The notes beneath the pieces were generated by a model that saw only the letters and a list, made by a program, of their open reading frames with translations, made no database searches and was not told where the DNA came from. 64,000 bases of DNA, taken from assembly GCA_016794425.1 (NCBI GenBank), contig JAEUHR010000030.1, positions 1 to 64,000 of the forward strand, given 5' to 3'. Position numbers and translations under genes: made by a program. Positions 9,258 through 22,773 of the stretch are shown one piece after another; within the stretch, counting starts at the first letter, position 1, and every line of letters begins with the position of its first letter. The DNA comes from Planctomycetota bacterium (lineage in GTDB: Bacteria; Planctomycetota; UBA1135; UBA2386).

Positions 9258-9926
9258 TCAGCCGTGCGTGCCGCGCTGGCGCAGCTGGTCGACCTGGTCC
9301 TGCAGGGACTGGACCTGCTGTTCGAGCACGGCCAGCCGCGCTTCCAGGGAAGCCTCGCGCGGCCCCGCCGGTACGGGCCCGGGCGCGGTGGCGGTGGCGG
9401 CCGCTGCGGCATCGGCCGCCGGCGCCGTGGCCTCGCTGCCGTCACCGAGCAGATGGCGCCAGCGCCGGTCGCGTTCGCGCGGACCGAGCGGCAGCAACTC
9501 GACCAGCGGCGGCGCGTGCTGGGCCAGCTGGTGCAGCACCGCCTCGATGCGCTCGGGCGAGGCCGTGAACCCCATGCGGGCCACGCGCGGCTTCAGGGCA
9601 CCGGGCGCCTGCGGGCCACGCAGCAGCAGTTCGGCCAGCACGGGCATGGCCTCCGCACCGACACCGACCTGCTCTTCCACCCGGTGGCGGTAGCGCGCGA
9701 CGCGCCCGCCGCCCTCGACCTTGGCCACGAAGCCCTTCTCCTGCAGCGCCATCAGCGCGCCGGCGACCTGGAACGGCAGCAGGTCCATGGTCGGCTCGCG
9801 GTTGCTCTTCTGGTTGCAGCCGTCGACCAGTGCGTTCTCGCTGAGCGGATAGCTGTCCGGCACCGACAGCTGTTTCTCGATCAGCACGCCGACGATGCGC
9901 TGTTCGGTCCGGTCGAGCTTGCCCAT
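9258..9926 (-). CDS. yceH: YceH family protein (DUF480) with C-terminal coiled coil
   Basis: This 222-residue protein has the clear DUF480 signature EQRIVGVLIEK, then PDSYPLSENALVDGCNQKSN and REPTMD. The family consists of two winged-helix domains and is suspected to be DNA-binding. The second domain covers residues about 95-160. The last 60 residues are an Ala-rich linker and a SlyX-like coiled coil (LEARLAVLEQQVQSLQDQVD), as in many homologues. The ATG at 9926 shares bases with the TGA of the upstream gene, so it is coupled to the fused membrane protein. Confidence 0.88.
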   Translation of the reverse strand: MGKLDRTEQRIVGVLIEKQLSVPDSYPLSENALVDGCNQKSNREPTMDLLPFQVAGALMALQEKGFVAKVEGGGRVARYRHRVEEQVGVGAEAMPVLAELLLRGPQAPGALKPRVARMGFTASPERIEAVLHQLAQHAPPLVELLPLGPRERDRRWRHLLGDGSEATAPAADAAAAATATAPGPVPAGPREASLEARLAVLEQQVQSLQDQVDQLRQRGTHG

Positions 9927-11929
9927 CACGGCTTCTCCGGCTTCTTGTCGCCGCCCGGCAACAGGCTCTTCAGGCCGCCGGGGATCAGCTTCTTGGCTTC
10001 CTCGGCCGCCTTGCGGGCAGCCTCTTCCTGCAGACGCTTGGCCTCGGCCTCGGCCTTCTGCTTCGCTTCGGCCTCGGCCTTCTGGCGGGCCTCGTCGAGC
10101 ATCTGCTGCGGCGTCTTGTTCGGGTCGACGATGCCTTGCAGGTCGGTCGGCAGTCCGCCGAGCAGCTTGCCGGCCTGCCCCTGCACGAAGTTCGCGAGTT
10201 CGCGCTGGCCGGCGGCCAGCAGCGCGTCCTGCAGCGCCTTGTCGTCGAGGAACACGGCCGGCTGTGACACCGGCCCGCGCAGACCGATCGGCAGCGCCAG
10301 CGTGTCGACCTTGGTCTCCTTCGCGCCGGCCAGCGCGAACAGCGTGTCCTTCAGCGTGACCTGCAGCGGCAGGTCGAGGGCCGTCGGGGTACCGGCAGCC
10401 GAACGCAGCGAACCCTTGGCCGCGAGATCGATCGTGCCACCCCGCAGCGGCGGCGCGCCGCCGATGCGCAGCTTGCCGAACACGTCGTCGACCGCCAGCT
10501 GGCGGAACGCGAGTTCGAAGCCGACCGCGGGATCGGCCTTCGACCGGCCGTTGACGGCCAGCACCATCGACCCCGACTGCGATTCGATGCGCGCCGACAT
10601 CGCTTCGGCGACCAGCGACGGCAGGTCGGCGACGTTGCGCAGGTGCACGTCGAGCTTGTCGGCGCGACCGCCGATCGAGTAGCCGATGCCGTCGAGGTCG
10701 ATGCGGCGGATCAGCACGCGCGGCCCGCCTTCGATCAGGTGCGTCGCGACGACCGACGCGATGCCGACGCGCGCGGCGTCCACTTCGCGTTGTTCGGCGC
10801 GCTGCTCCGGCGTCGTGCTGTCGGGCGCAGGCTCGTCGCCGCCGCTCAGCACGTCGATCCACTCGCGCGCCTGCTCGAAGCGCTGCTGCCAGACCTCGAA
10901 GTCCTTCAGGTAGTCCTCGACGGTCTTGGTTCCTGCCGGCGGCGGCGGCGGCGCCGGCTCGGGTTCGCCGCGCGGGATGCGCACGCCGGGAATGCTGCGC
11001 GTCGAACCGCTGCGCACGCGGTCGGACTTCAGCTCGTCGATCACGAGCCGCTTGCGCAGCAGTTCGCCGGTGTCGACGGTCGCGACCAGTTCGTCGGCGG
11101 CGAGCAGGTCGCGGTCGAGGGCGCGGCTGTCGGCCAGCGCCAGCCCGCGCAAGTGCAGCGTGCCGCTGCCGAAGTCGAGCTGGGCCTGGTCGAGGTCGAC
11201 CGTGGCGCCGTTCACGAATTCGAGTCCGCTGCGCGTGTTGTGGGTCAGGATCGGCGTCGAGAACCACTGCTGGAACACCCACAGGCTGCCGACCAGCACC
11301 GCGGCGACCAGCACGCCGCCGAGGCGGATCGGCAGGCCGACCTTCTTCTGCTCGCTGAGCTCGCGCCAGCTCTGCTTGCCCTTGCCCTTGCCGAGCAGCA
11401 ACCAGCTCAACAGCCGCACCCACCACCGCGAGGCGTACTTCTGGTAGCCCTCGCTGTGCTCCTCAACGCCCGCCATGTAGCTGCGGATCGCGCGGATCGT
11501 GCGGTTCAGCAGCATGCCACTGGCGACGCCGAAGCCGAGCCCGAGCAGCAGACCGCCGGCGGTCGCGTAGTACTCGAGCCCGAACCACGCGGTCACGCGC
11601 CCGTTGACGAGGCCGCGGAACAGCCCCTGCAGCGGACCGTCCAGCAAGAACACGCCGACGCGATAGGTCACCGGCAGCAGCGCGAAGCTGGTCAGCTTCC
11701 CGACCAACAGCACGAGGCCGAACACCCCGAGGTTGGCGTTCAGCACCAGCACCGTGCACAGCAGCAGCAGGATCAGCCCTGGCGCCTGCAGGAAGCCCCC
11801 ACCGAGGTCACCGGGCAGGAAGAAGCCCGGCACGAAGCCGAGCAGTCCACCGAGGGTCGCGGCCAGCAACACCTGGAACGGGGTCGCCTTGCCCCGCAGC
11901 ACCGAACCGATCTTGCGCGTCAGCAGCAT
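9926..11929 (-). CDS. Fused TIGR03546-like and TIGR03545-like envelope protein
   Basis: This protein has 667 residues. Residues 1-150 hold four hydrophobic segments (about 16-37, 49-67, 69-90, 122-141) and GLLGFVPGFF, matching the small membrane family TIGR03546. After a basic linker, residues about 200-220 form another membrane span. The remainder matches TIGR03545, an AsmA-like periplasmic protein: STPILTHNTRSGLEFVNGA, VDLDQAQLDFGSGTLHLRGL and IDLDGIGYSIGG. A Lys/Glu/Ala-rich helix sits near 610-650 and the tail is basic. In gammaproteobacteria I recall the two families as adjacent separate genes; here they form one chain. The start at 11929 places the first span correctly. The role is presumably envelope-related but unproven. 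Confidence 0.78.
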   Translation of the reverse strand: MLLTRKIGSVLRGKATPFQVLLAATLGGLLGFVPGFFLPGDLGGGFLQAPGLILLLLCTVLVLNANLGVFGLVLLVGKLTSFALLPVTYRVGVFLLDGPLQGLFRGLVNGRVTAWFGLEYYATAGGLLLGLGFGVASGMLLNRTIRAIRSYMAGVEEHSEGYQKYASRWWVRLLSWLLLGKGKGKQSWRELSEQKKVGLPIRLGGVLVAAVLVGSLWVFQQWFSTPILTHNTRSGLEFVNGATVDLDQAQLDFGSGTLHLRGLALADSRALDRDLLAADELVATVDTGELLRKRLVIDELKSDRVRSGSTRSIPGVRIPRGEPEPAPPPPPAGTKTVEDYLKDFEVWQQRFEQAREWIDVLSGGDEPAPDSTTPEQRAEQREVDAARVGIASVVATHLIEGGPRVLIRRIDLDGIGYSIGGRADKLDVHLRNVADLPSLVAEAMSARIESQSGSMVLAVNGRSKADPAVGFELAFRQLAVDDVFGKLRIGGAPPLRGGTIDLAAKGSLRSAAGTPTALDLPLQVTLKDTLFALAGAKETKVDTLALPIGLRGPVSQPAVFLDDKALQDALLAAGQRELANFVQGQAGKLLGGLPTDLQGIVDPNKTPQQMLDEARQKAEAEAKQKAEAEAKRLQEEAARKAAEEAKKLIPGGLKSLLPGGDKKPEKP
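10020..10094. repeat. Low-complexity Ala/Glu/Lys codon repeat inside the fused envelope protein
   Basis: The DNA repeats a unit of about 24 bp (GCTTCGGCCTCGGCCTTCTG and neighbours). On the minus strand it encodes two copies of KAEAEAKQ within a long charged helix. It is a coding repeat and a likely site of length variation. Confidence 0.6.
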
Positions 11930-12006
11930 GCTCGACACGGTACGGTGCCGGGCGCGTTCGCGCCAACCACAGCGCACGCCGCGGTGCGCGGCTCAGCGAC
12001 CGCGGC

Positions 12007-14568
12007 TCACTGCAGCACGGCGAAGCCGCCCGGCGGCACCTGCACGGGCAGCGACACGTTGCCCAGTTCCACCATGTAGAAGCCGGGCACCAGGCCCGCG
12101 ACCTCCCAGCCTGTCGCCTCGCTGGCGAAGCGCTCGGCCACGACTTCCATGCCCTCGGGCATGTCGGTGAATTGGCGGCGGAAGCGCATCCGCACGACGG
12201 TCGCCCCGGCTGCGCCCGGACGCAGGGTCTCGCCGAGCAGCACGCGGCCGGTCGGCTGCAACTGCGCACTCAGCACGAGCCCGGACTGCTGCGACTGCGG
12301 CACGGTCGCGAAGGCGCCATCGGCGCCCAGCACGAGCAGGTTCTCGCCGCCGAACGCACCCAGCGTCAGCATGCCCTGGCTCGAAGTCAGGCCGAGGAAG
12401 CGCGTCTCCACGGTGCCGCGTGGCCCCGTCGGCGAGGTCGCGAAGACCTGGGCATTGGCAACCACGCGCCCGAGGCTGTCGCGGGCGATCAGCGCGCGCG
12501 CCCCACCGGTGCTGGTGTCGATGCGCTGGTGGCGCACCGAGCTCGCGAGGTAGAGATCGGTGCCCGGCAGGTTCTGCAGCGGGCGGAACTGCGCACCGAC
12601 CGGGCTCGACCCGCCGAGCCCGACCGTCACGAACGGCCCGGCGAAGCCGATGTTCGTGTTGGTGACGGCCATGTTGTTGCCGCTGCCGACCACGCGCCAG
12701 AGCAGCCCTTCGCCAACCGCCGCGTCCCACACCTTGCCGTGGTGGTCGGCGTGGAACTGCCGCTGCCAGACGGCGCGTGTGGCCAGGCCTTCGATGTCCT
12801 CCCACAGCGTGATGTCCGCGTGCGGGACACCGAAGTCGAGCACCACGGAGTGCAGGCGCTTCAACACGACCGGCGCCATCGGCAACAGCGCGTTGGCGCT
12901 GCCGCGCACCGGCACCGGCACCACCAGCGGCGAGAACTCCGGGTGCGCGAGCACCAGCGCGAGGTGCTGGTGCTGCGGCAGATTCGGCGCGAAGCGACGG
13001 ACCGTGAAGCGGCCCTGGTCGTCGCTGGATTCCGCGATCACCGGCACCGGGTACACGTGACCGAGCAGCTCGTCGACGATGCACGGCACGACCCGCACAC
13101 CCAGCACCGGCTGGTCGAGGACATCGACGACCTGCCCGCGCACCGGCTCGGCGAGGTCCAGCACGATCGACTGTTCGGCGCGCACGTTGGCGCCGTCGCG
13201 GACCAGCGGGAACGCATCCGGCGCGACCATGCCGTAGGCCAGCTGCTGCGGCAGCGCGTGCAGCACGGCGAAGCTGCTCAGGCACGGCTCTTCGCTGGCC
13301 ATCACGACCTTGCCGTAGGCGTCGCTGATGCCGAACGAGAAGTGCGTGCCGCCGTTGGTCGGGTAGATCGCGACCACGTGCGTGCCGACGCTCGGCAGGC
13401 CACTGCGCTGGTAGACGCTGGCCAGCAGCTTCGGCGGCTCGGCCGGCCCCGCGGCGGCGCTGCCGCCCGACACGCCGACCGGATCACCACCGGCCAACTG
13501 GGCGCCACCACCGACCACGGCGACGGTCGAGTTGCCCTGATAGATGCCGATGCCGCCCGCGGCGATCAGCGTCGGGCCGACCTCGGGCCGCACGATCTGC
13601 GCGTCGTCGCCGCGCAGCACTTCGACCTGGATGCGCAGATCGGCCGGCGCGCCCGACATCGGGTCGAGCAACTGGGATTGGTAGTCCTCGCTGGCGACCG
13701 ACACCTCGGCGACGATCGTGTAGGTGCCGACACCGAGTTCGATCTCGCTGCCGTCGGCGACCGGGATCGTGACGGGGCGGTTGGTCTCGACCGTCAGCGA
13801 GCCGGCTTCGAGCACCGGCACGCCCTTCTCGAGCCGCATCCGCCCCTCGCCGCTCATCGCCAGCGTCGCCGCCGGCTGCGAGTCCTGCGACGCGTCGTGC
13901 CAATCGACTTTGGCGCTGCCGTGGCGGCCGACCTTCAGCCGGCCACGCTCACCGAGCCCGTCGCCGACGAACAGCCGGCCCGTGTCGCCGAACGCGTCGC
14001 GGGCGCTCTGCACGACCAGGCAGGCGTTGCGGTCGACCTGTTGCTCACCGCTGACGACCCACATCGCCAGCCCGACGAACGCGCCGAGCAGCAGGCCGAA
14101 CGCGAGCAGCAGCGTGCGGCGGTGGCGCACGAGCGCCACCTGCCCACGCGCCAGGAAGCCGTGCTCACCCGGCGCGCTGAGCGGAGCCGCGCCAGCACCC
14201 TTGGCCGGCGCCTCGTCGCCGACCGCCGGCAGCGTCGCATCGACGATCGCATCGACCACGCGCGCGGCGAAGTCGGGCCGCCGGCGCCGCAGGCCGCGCG
14301 CCTGCTCTTCCATCGCCATGCGGGCGAAACCACGCCGCAGCCGCAGCACCTCGTGCTCGGCCCGCGACAGTTCGACCGAGCACGCGAAGCACGCGTGCAC
14401 GTGTTCTTCGACCTTGCGGTGCTCGCCGGCCGCGAGGTCGCCGTCGGCGAAGTCGCGCAGCAGCCCGCGCACCCAGGCGCACTCCCGCCCGGCCGGCGGC
14501 GCCCGCCGCAGATCCTCGGGATTCGGGGGCTGGTGCATCGGCAGGCCCGTTGTTTCCGGGTCGGTCAT
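12007..14568 (-). CDS. Anti-sigma factor with zinc finger and very large extracytoplasmic region
   Basis: This 853-residue partner of the sigma factor upstream has an ATG that overlaps the sigma TGA (ATGA at 14565-14568). Cys30 and His56-x3-Cys60-x2-Cys63 (EEHVHACFAC) form the zinc-binding anti-sigma (ZAS) domain. A single span lies at about 151-172. Outside the membrane, residues about 190-310 look like a FecR-type beta domain (RLFVGDGLG, SGEGRMRLEKGV, GSLTVETNRPVTI). Residues about 400-850 contain several beta-sandwich segments like carboxypeptidase regulatory domains (VRGQVVDVLDQPVLGVRVVP, DDQGRFTVRRFAPN). Typical anti-sigma factors are 200-300 residues, so the external part is exceptional. 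Release of the sigma factor on an envelope signal is inferred. Confidence 0.8.
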   Translation of the reverse strand: MTDPETTGLPMHQPPNPEDLRRAPPAGRECAWVRGLLRDFADGDLAAGEHRKVEEHVHACFACSVELSRAEHEVLRLRRGFARMAMEEQARGLRRRRPDFAARVVDAIVDATLPAVGDEAPAKGAGAAPLSAPGEHGFLARGQVALVRHRRTLLLAFGLLLGAFVGLAMWVVSGEQQVDRNACLVVQSARDAFGDTGRLFVGDGLGERGRLKVGRHGSAKVDWHDASQDSQPAATLAMSGEGRMRLEKGVPVLEAGSLTVETNRPVTIPVADGSEIELGVGTYTIVAEVSVASEDYQSQLLDPMSGAPADLRIQVEVLRGDDAQIVRPEVGPTLIAAGGIGIYQGNSTVAVVGGGAQLAGGDPVGVSGGSAAAGPAEPPKLLASVYQRSGLPSVGTHVVAIYPTNGGTHFSFGISDAYGKVVMASEEPCLSSFAVLHALPQQLAYGMVAPDAFPLVRDGANVRAEQSIVLDLAEPVRGQVVDVLDQPVLGVRVVPCIVDELLGHVYPVPVIAESSDDQGRFTVRRFAPNLPQHQHLALVLAHPEFSPLVVPVPVRGSANALLPMAPVVLKRLHSVVLDFGVPHADITLWEDIEGLATRAVWQRQFHADHHGKVWDAAVGEGLLWRVVGSGNNMAVTNTNIGFAGPFVTVGLGGSSPVGAQFRPLQNLPGTDLYLASSVRHQRIDTSTGGARALIARDSLGRVVANAQVFATSPTGPRGTVETRFLGLTSSQGMLTLGAFGGENLLVLGADGAFATVPQSQQSGLVLSAQLQPTGRVLLGETLRPGAAGATVVRMRFRRQFTDMPEGMEVVAERFASEATGWEVAGLVPGFYMVELGNVSLPVQVPPGGFAVLQ

Positions 14569-15176
14569 CGCTCCCGCACCCCCTGCAGCCGGCTGGCGAG
14601 GATGTCCTTGCCGCGCGCGAGCTGCACCTTGACCGAACTGACGGAAACGCCGAGCGACGACGCGATCTGCTGGTTCGTCAGCCCGCGCAGGTACTTCAGC
14701 TCCAACGGCAGGCGGACCTTGTCCGACAGCTGTTCGAGCTCGCCGCGCACGCTGACGTCGAGCGTCGGCCGCGCCGGCCCCTGCTGCTGCCGCGGATCGG
14801 GCAGGTCGAGCAGCGCATCACCGTCTTCGGAACGCGCCACCGGCAGCTCGCTGACGCGGCGCCGGCGCAGCTTGTCGCGGCACGCGTTGCCGGCGATGCG
14901 CAGCAGCCAGGGCTCCAGGCTGCGCGTGCTGTCGAACTGGCCGCGGGCACGGAACAGCTTGACGAACGCGTCCTGCGCTGCCTCTTCCGCATCCTCGGGT
15001 CGCCGCAGGATGCTCAATGCCAATCCATGCACCATGTCTTGGAAGCGCTCCACGAGTTGGGCGAACGCATCCAGGTCTCCAGCCTGGACGCGGAGCATCA
15101 ACTCGTTCTCGGGGCGCGGACTCAAAGCGGGTGTGAAGTCGTGGTGGCGCGCGCCACAGTATGCCTCGTTACGCAC
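14565..15176 (-). CDS. ECF-type RNA polymerase sigma factor
   Basis: The protein has 203 residues from the GTG at 15176. Region 2 is seen in LMLRVQAGDLDAFAQLVERF, EDAEEAAQDAFVKLFRA and LEPWLLRIAGNACRDKLRRR. Region 4 is seen in LPLELKYLRGLTNQQIASSL and SSVKVQLARGKDILASRL. There is no region 3, so it is group 4 (ECF). The start is uncertain: GTGs at 15185 and 15227 and a TTG at 15272 extend the frame, but the homologous part begins near PENELMLRV, so a later start is more natural. The gene for its anti-sigma factor overlaps it. Its regulon is probably envelope-related, by analogy only. Confidence 0.85.
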   Translation of the reverse strand: MRNEAYCGARHHDFTPALSPRPENELMLRVQAGDLDAFAQLVERFQDMVHGLALSILRRPEDAEEAAQDAFVKLFRARGQFDSTRSLEPWLLRIAGNACRDKLRRRRVSELPVARSEDGDALLDLPDPRQQQGPARPTLDVSVRGELEQLSDKVRLPLELKYLRGLTNQQIASSLGVSVSSVKVQLARGKDILASRLQGVRER

Positions 15177-15364
15177 CGAAGTGACGCAGTGGCTCGTCTT
15201 TCTGTCGGGCGCGGTGGGCTGGTCGACGGCGGCACGGCGCGACCTGCCCCAGCGCCCGCCTGACCAGGGCAATTCTCCCTGAGTTTCCAGCGCGGACGCG
15301 ATCTGGCCGATGCCATGGGCACGCTGGCAAGCACAGCCCGCGCACCCAAGCCCACTCGACCCAA

Positions 15365-15943
15365 ATGGCCAAGATCCCCGACAAGCAGGGCCTGTTCTTC
15401 GAACTCGACGGTGTCGTCGTCGACTCGGTCCGCCTCTCCCCCGAAGGCGAGATCCGCTTCCTCGACCGCGCCATCGATGCGCTAGGCCGCATCGACGGCA
15501 GACAGTTCCGGCTGTTCGTCGCGACGAGCCGACCCGACATCGCCTTCGGCGATCTGAAGGAGCGCGAGTTCACGCGCTTCTGCGAGGTGTTCCTCGCGCG
15601 CATGCAGGCCGAGGGCATCCCGATTGCGAAGATCTACTCGTGCCCCTACCACCCGAAGGGCAAGGGCCGCTTCCGCAAGGAGAGCGTGTTCCGCAAGCCG
15701 GGTCCGGGCATCTTCAAGATGGCGCAGCAGGAGTTCGACCTGAACCTGCAGCGCAGCTGGATGATCGGCCACACGACCGCCGACGTGCTGGCCGGCCAGC
15801 GCGCCGAACTCGGCACGATCCTGCTGCGCACCGGCCAGGGCGGCAACGACGGCGACTACACCGTCGAGCCGCACTTCGTCGAGGACGACCTCTGGCACGC
15901 GGTCGCCCGCGTCAACCAGTTCGAGTACTCGCTGAAGGTCTGA
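15365..15943 (+). CDS. HAD-superfamily GmhB/histidinol-phosphatase-like protein with substituted catalytic residues
   Basis: This 192-residue protein has the overall order of D-glycero-manno-heptose bisphosphate phosphatases. Motif I is LFFELDG, with Glu13 where the family has the nucleophile Asp (DxDG). Motif II is ATSRPDIAFG. The Lys motif is FRKPGPGIF. Motif IV is MIGHTTADVLAG, with His136 where the family has Asp (GDxxxD). The family's zinc-loop cysteines are reduced to the single Cys of CPYHP. Two catalytic acids are therefore changed, and normal phosphatase activity is doubtful. It diverges from the sigma factor and converges on pgk, sharing a hairpin with it. A pseudo-enzyme or a protein with new chemistry is possible. 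Confidence 0.78.
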   Translation: MAKIPDKQGLFFELDGVVVDSVRLSPEGEIRFLDRAIDALGRIDGRQFRLFVATSRPDIAFGDLKEREFTRFCEVFLARMQAEGIPIAKIYSCPYHPKGKGRFRKESVFRKPGPGIFKMAQQEFDLNLQRSWMIGHTTADVLAGQRAELGTILLRTGQGGNDGDYTVEPHFVEDDLWHAVARVNQFEYSLKV

Positions 15944-15959
15944 CGCGCCGCGGCGTCAG
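15940..15959. terminator. Bidirectional hairpin between HAD gene and pgk
   Basis: CTGACGC (15940-15946) pairs perfectly with GCGTCAG (15953-15959) around a 6-base loop. The left arm contains the stop of the plus-strand gene and the right arm the stop of pgk. No T-tract follows on either side. Confidence 0.5.
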
Positions 15960-17206
15960 CCGCCGAGCGCGGCGACGCCCGGCAGCTTCTTGCCCTCGAG
16001 CAGCTCGAGGCTCGCACCGCCGCCGGTCGACACGTGCGACAGCTTCGCGGTGATGCCGAGCTTCTCGGCGGCTGCAACCGAGTCGCCACCGCCGACCACC
16101 GTGAACGCGCCCGCCGCGGTCGCCTGCGCGACCGCCTTGGCGACCGCCTCGGTGCCCTTGCAGAACGCGTCCATCTCGAACACGCCCATCGGGCCGTTCC
16201 AGACCACGGTACGGCTGCCGGCCAGCGCGGCGACGTAGGCCTGCACGGTCTTCGGGCCGATGTCGAGCCCCATCAGGCCGTCGGGGATCGCCGCCTGCAC
16301 GCTGGCCGGGCTGTCGGCCTTGAACTCGGCCGCGCAGACGTGGTCCACGGGCAGCAGCAGTTTCTTGCCGCTCGCCTTCGCCGCTGCGAGCACCTTGCCG
16401 GCGGCGTCGACGAGGTCCTTCTCGACCAGCGACTTGCCGACCTTCTGGCCCATCTGCACGAGGAACGTGTAGGCCATCGCGCCGCCGACGATCAGCGTGT
16501 CGACCTTCGGCAGCAGGTTCTCGATCACCGGCAGCTTGTCGCTGACCTTGGCGCCACCGAGGATCGCGACGAACGGCCGCGCCGGGTTCTGCAGCACACG
16601 GCCGAACGCGTCGAGCTCCTGCTGCATGAGGAAGCCGGCCGCGCACGGCAGGCCGGTGATGCCGCTGACCGAGCTGTGGGCGCGGTGCGCGGTGCCGAAC
16701 GCGTCGTTGACGTAGACGTCGCCGAGCTTGCGCAGGCTCTGCCGGAAGGCCTCGACCGCCGCCGGTTCGGCCTTCCTGCTGGTCTCGGTGCCGTCCTTGT
16801 TCTTGACCTTGACCTTGCCTTCCTCTTCGAGGTGGAAGCGCACGTTCTCGAGCAGCACGACCGAGCCCGGCTTCAGCGTGCCCTTGGCGCACGCGGCTTC
16901 GACCGCCGGACCGACGCAGTCGTCGAGGAACGTGACCGGCCGGCCGAGCAGCTTCTGCAGCTCCGCGGCGACCGGCTGCAGCGTGTACTTCGCGACGCGC
17001 TGGCCGTCGGGACGACCGAGGTGCGACATCAGCACGAGCGCCGCACCCTGCTCGAGCACGTAGCGGATCGTCGGCAGCGCCGAGACGATGCGCTGGTTGT
17101 TGGTGATCGCCAGCGTCGCCTTGTCCTGCGGGACGTTGAAGTCGACGCGCATCAGCACGCGCTGGCCCGCGAGCGGCAGGTCGCGCAAGGTCCGGAACGT
17201 CGCCAT
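15956..17206 (-). CDS. pgk: Phosphoglycerate kinase
   Basis: This 416-residue enzyme interconverts 1,3-bisphosphoglycerate and 3-phosphoglycerate, with ATP formation. Family landmarks are RVDFNVPQDK near residue 20, LMSHLGRPDG, the hinge stretch AILGGAKVSDKLPVIENLL, GGAMAYTFL and the C-terminal nucleotide loop GGGDSVAAAEKLG. The length is standard. The ATG at 17206 begins 4 bases after the stop of gap, so the two glycolytic genes form one transcript in the usual order gap-pgk. Confidence 0.97.
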   Translation of the reverse strand: MATFRTLRDLPLAGQRVLMRVDFNVPQDKATLAITNNQRIVSALPTIRYVLEQGAALVLMSHLGRPDGQRVAKYTLQPVAAELQKLLGRPVTFLDDCVGPAVEAACAKGTLKPGSVVLLENVRFHLEEEGKVKVKNKDGTETSRKAEPAAVEAFRQSLRKLGDVYVNDAFGTAHRAHSSVSGITGLPCAAGFLMQQELDAFGRVLQNPARPFVAILGGAKVSDKLPVIENLLPKVDTLIVGGAMAYTFLVQMGQKVGKSLVEKDLVDAAGKVLAAAKASGKKLLLPVDHVCAAEFKADSPASVQAAIPDGLMGLDIGPKTVQAYVAALAGSRTVVWNGPMGVFEMDAFCKGTEAVAKAVAQATAAGAFTVVGGGDSVAAAEKLGITAKLSHVSTGGGASLELLEGKKLPGVAALGG

Positions 17207-17210
17207 GGGA

Positions 17211-22430
<5,220 letters not shown>

Positions 22431-22434
<4 letters not shown>

Positions 22435-22727
22435 CCTTCGCGCCGATCGACGACGGCGACGGCGTCCGGTTTCCGGTGAAGGTCGTGCCGGGTGCCGCGC
22501 GCGACCGCATCGCCGGCGCACTCGGCGACGCGCTGAAAGTGCAGGTCGCGGCGCCGCCCGAACAGGGCAAGGCAAACGCGCGGCTGTGCGAAGTGCTGGC
22601 GGTCGCACTGGCGGTACCGACGCGCGCGGTGCAGGTCGTCGCCGGCCACGGCAGCCCGCGCAAGACCGTCGCCGTGCGCGGCGTCGACGCCGCGACCGCA
22701 CTGGCGCGGCTGCTGCCGGCACGCTGA
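22431..22727 (+). CDS. DUF167 (YggU) family protein
   Basis: This 98-residue protein has the complete family pattern: KVVPGAARDRIAG, VAAPPEQGKANARL and GHGSPRKTVAVRG. The YggU fold is known structurally but has no established function. The GTG at 22431 shares bases with the stop of the kinase gene, so its translation is coupled to the kinase. It is too short for other start choices to matter. Confidence 0.92.
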
Positions 22728-22773
22728 CCGCGCGGGCCGTGCTTCGGCCGCGGCCACCCGCTACGTTGGCGCG

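Noticed and set aside
10020..10094. A tandem repeat that could be an intergenic element
   Set aside because: It is in frame and encodes an Ala/Glu/Lys helix of the fused envelope protein.
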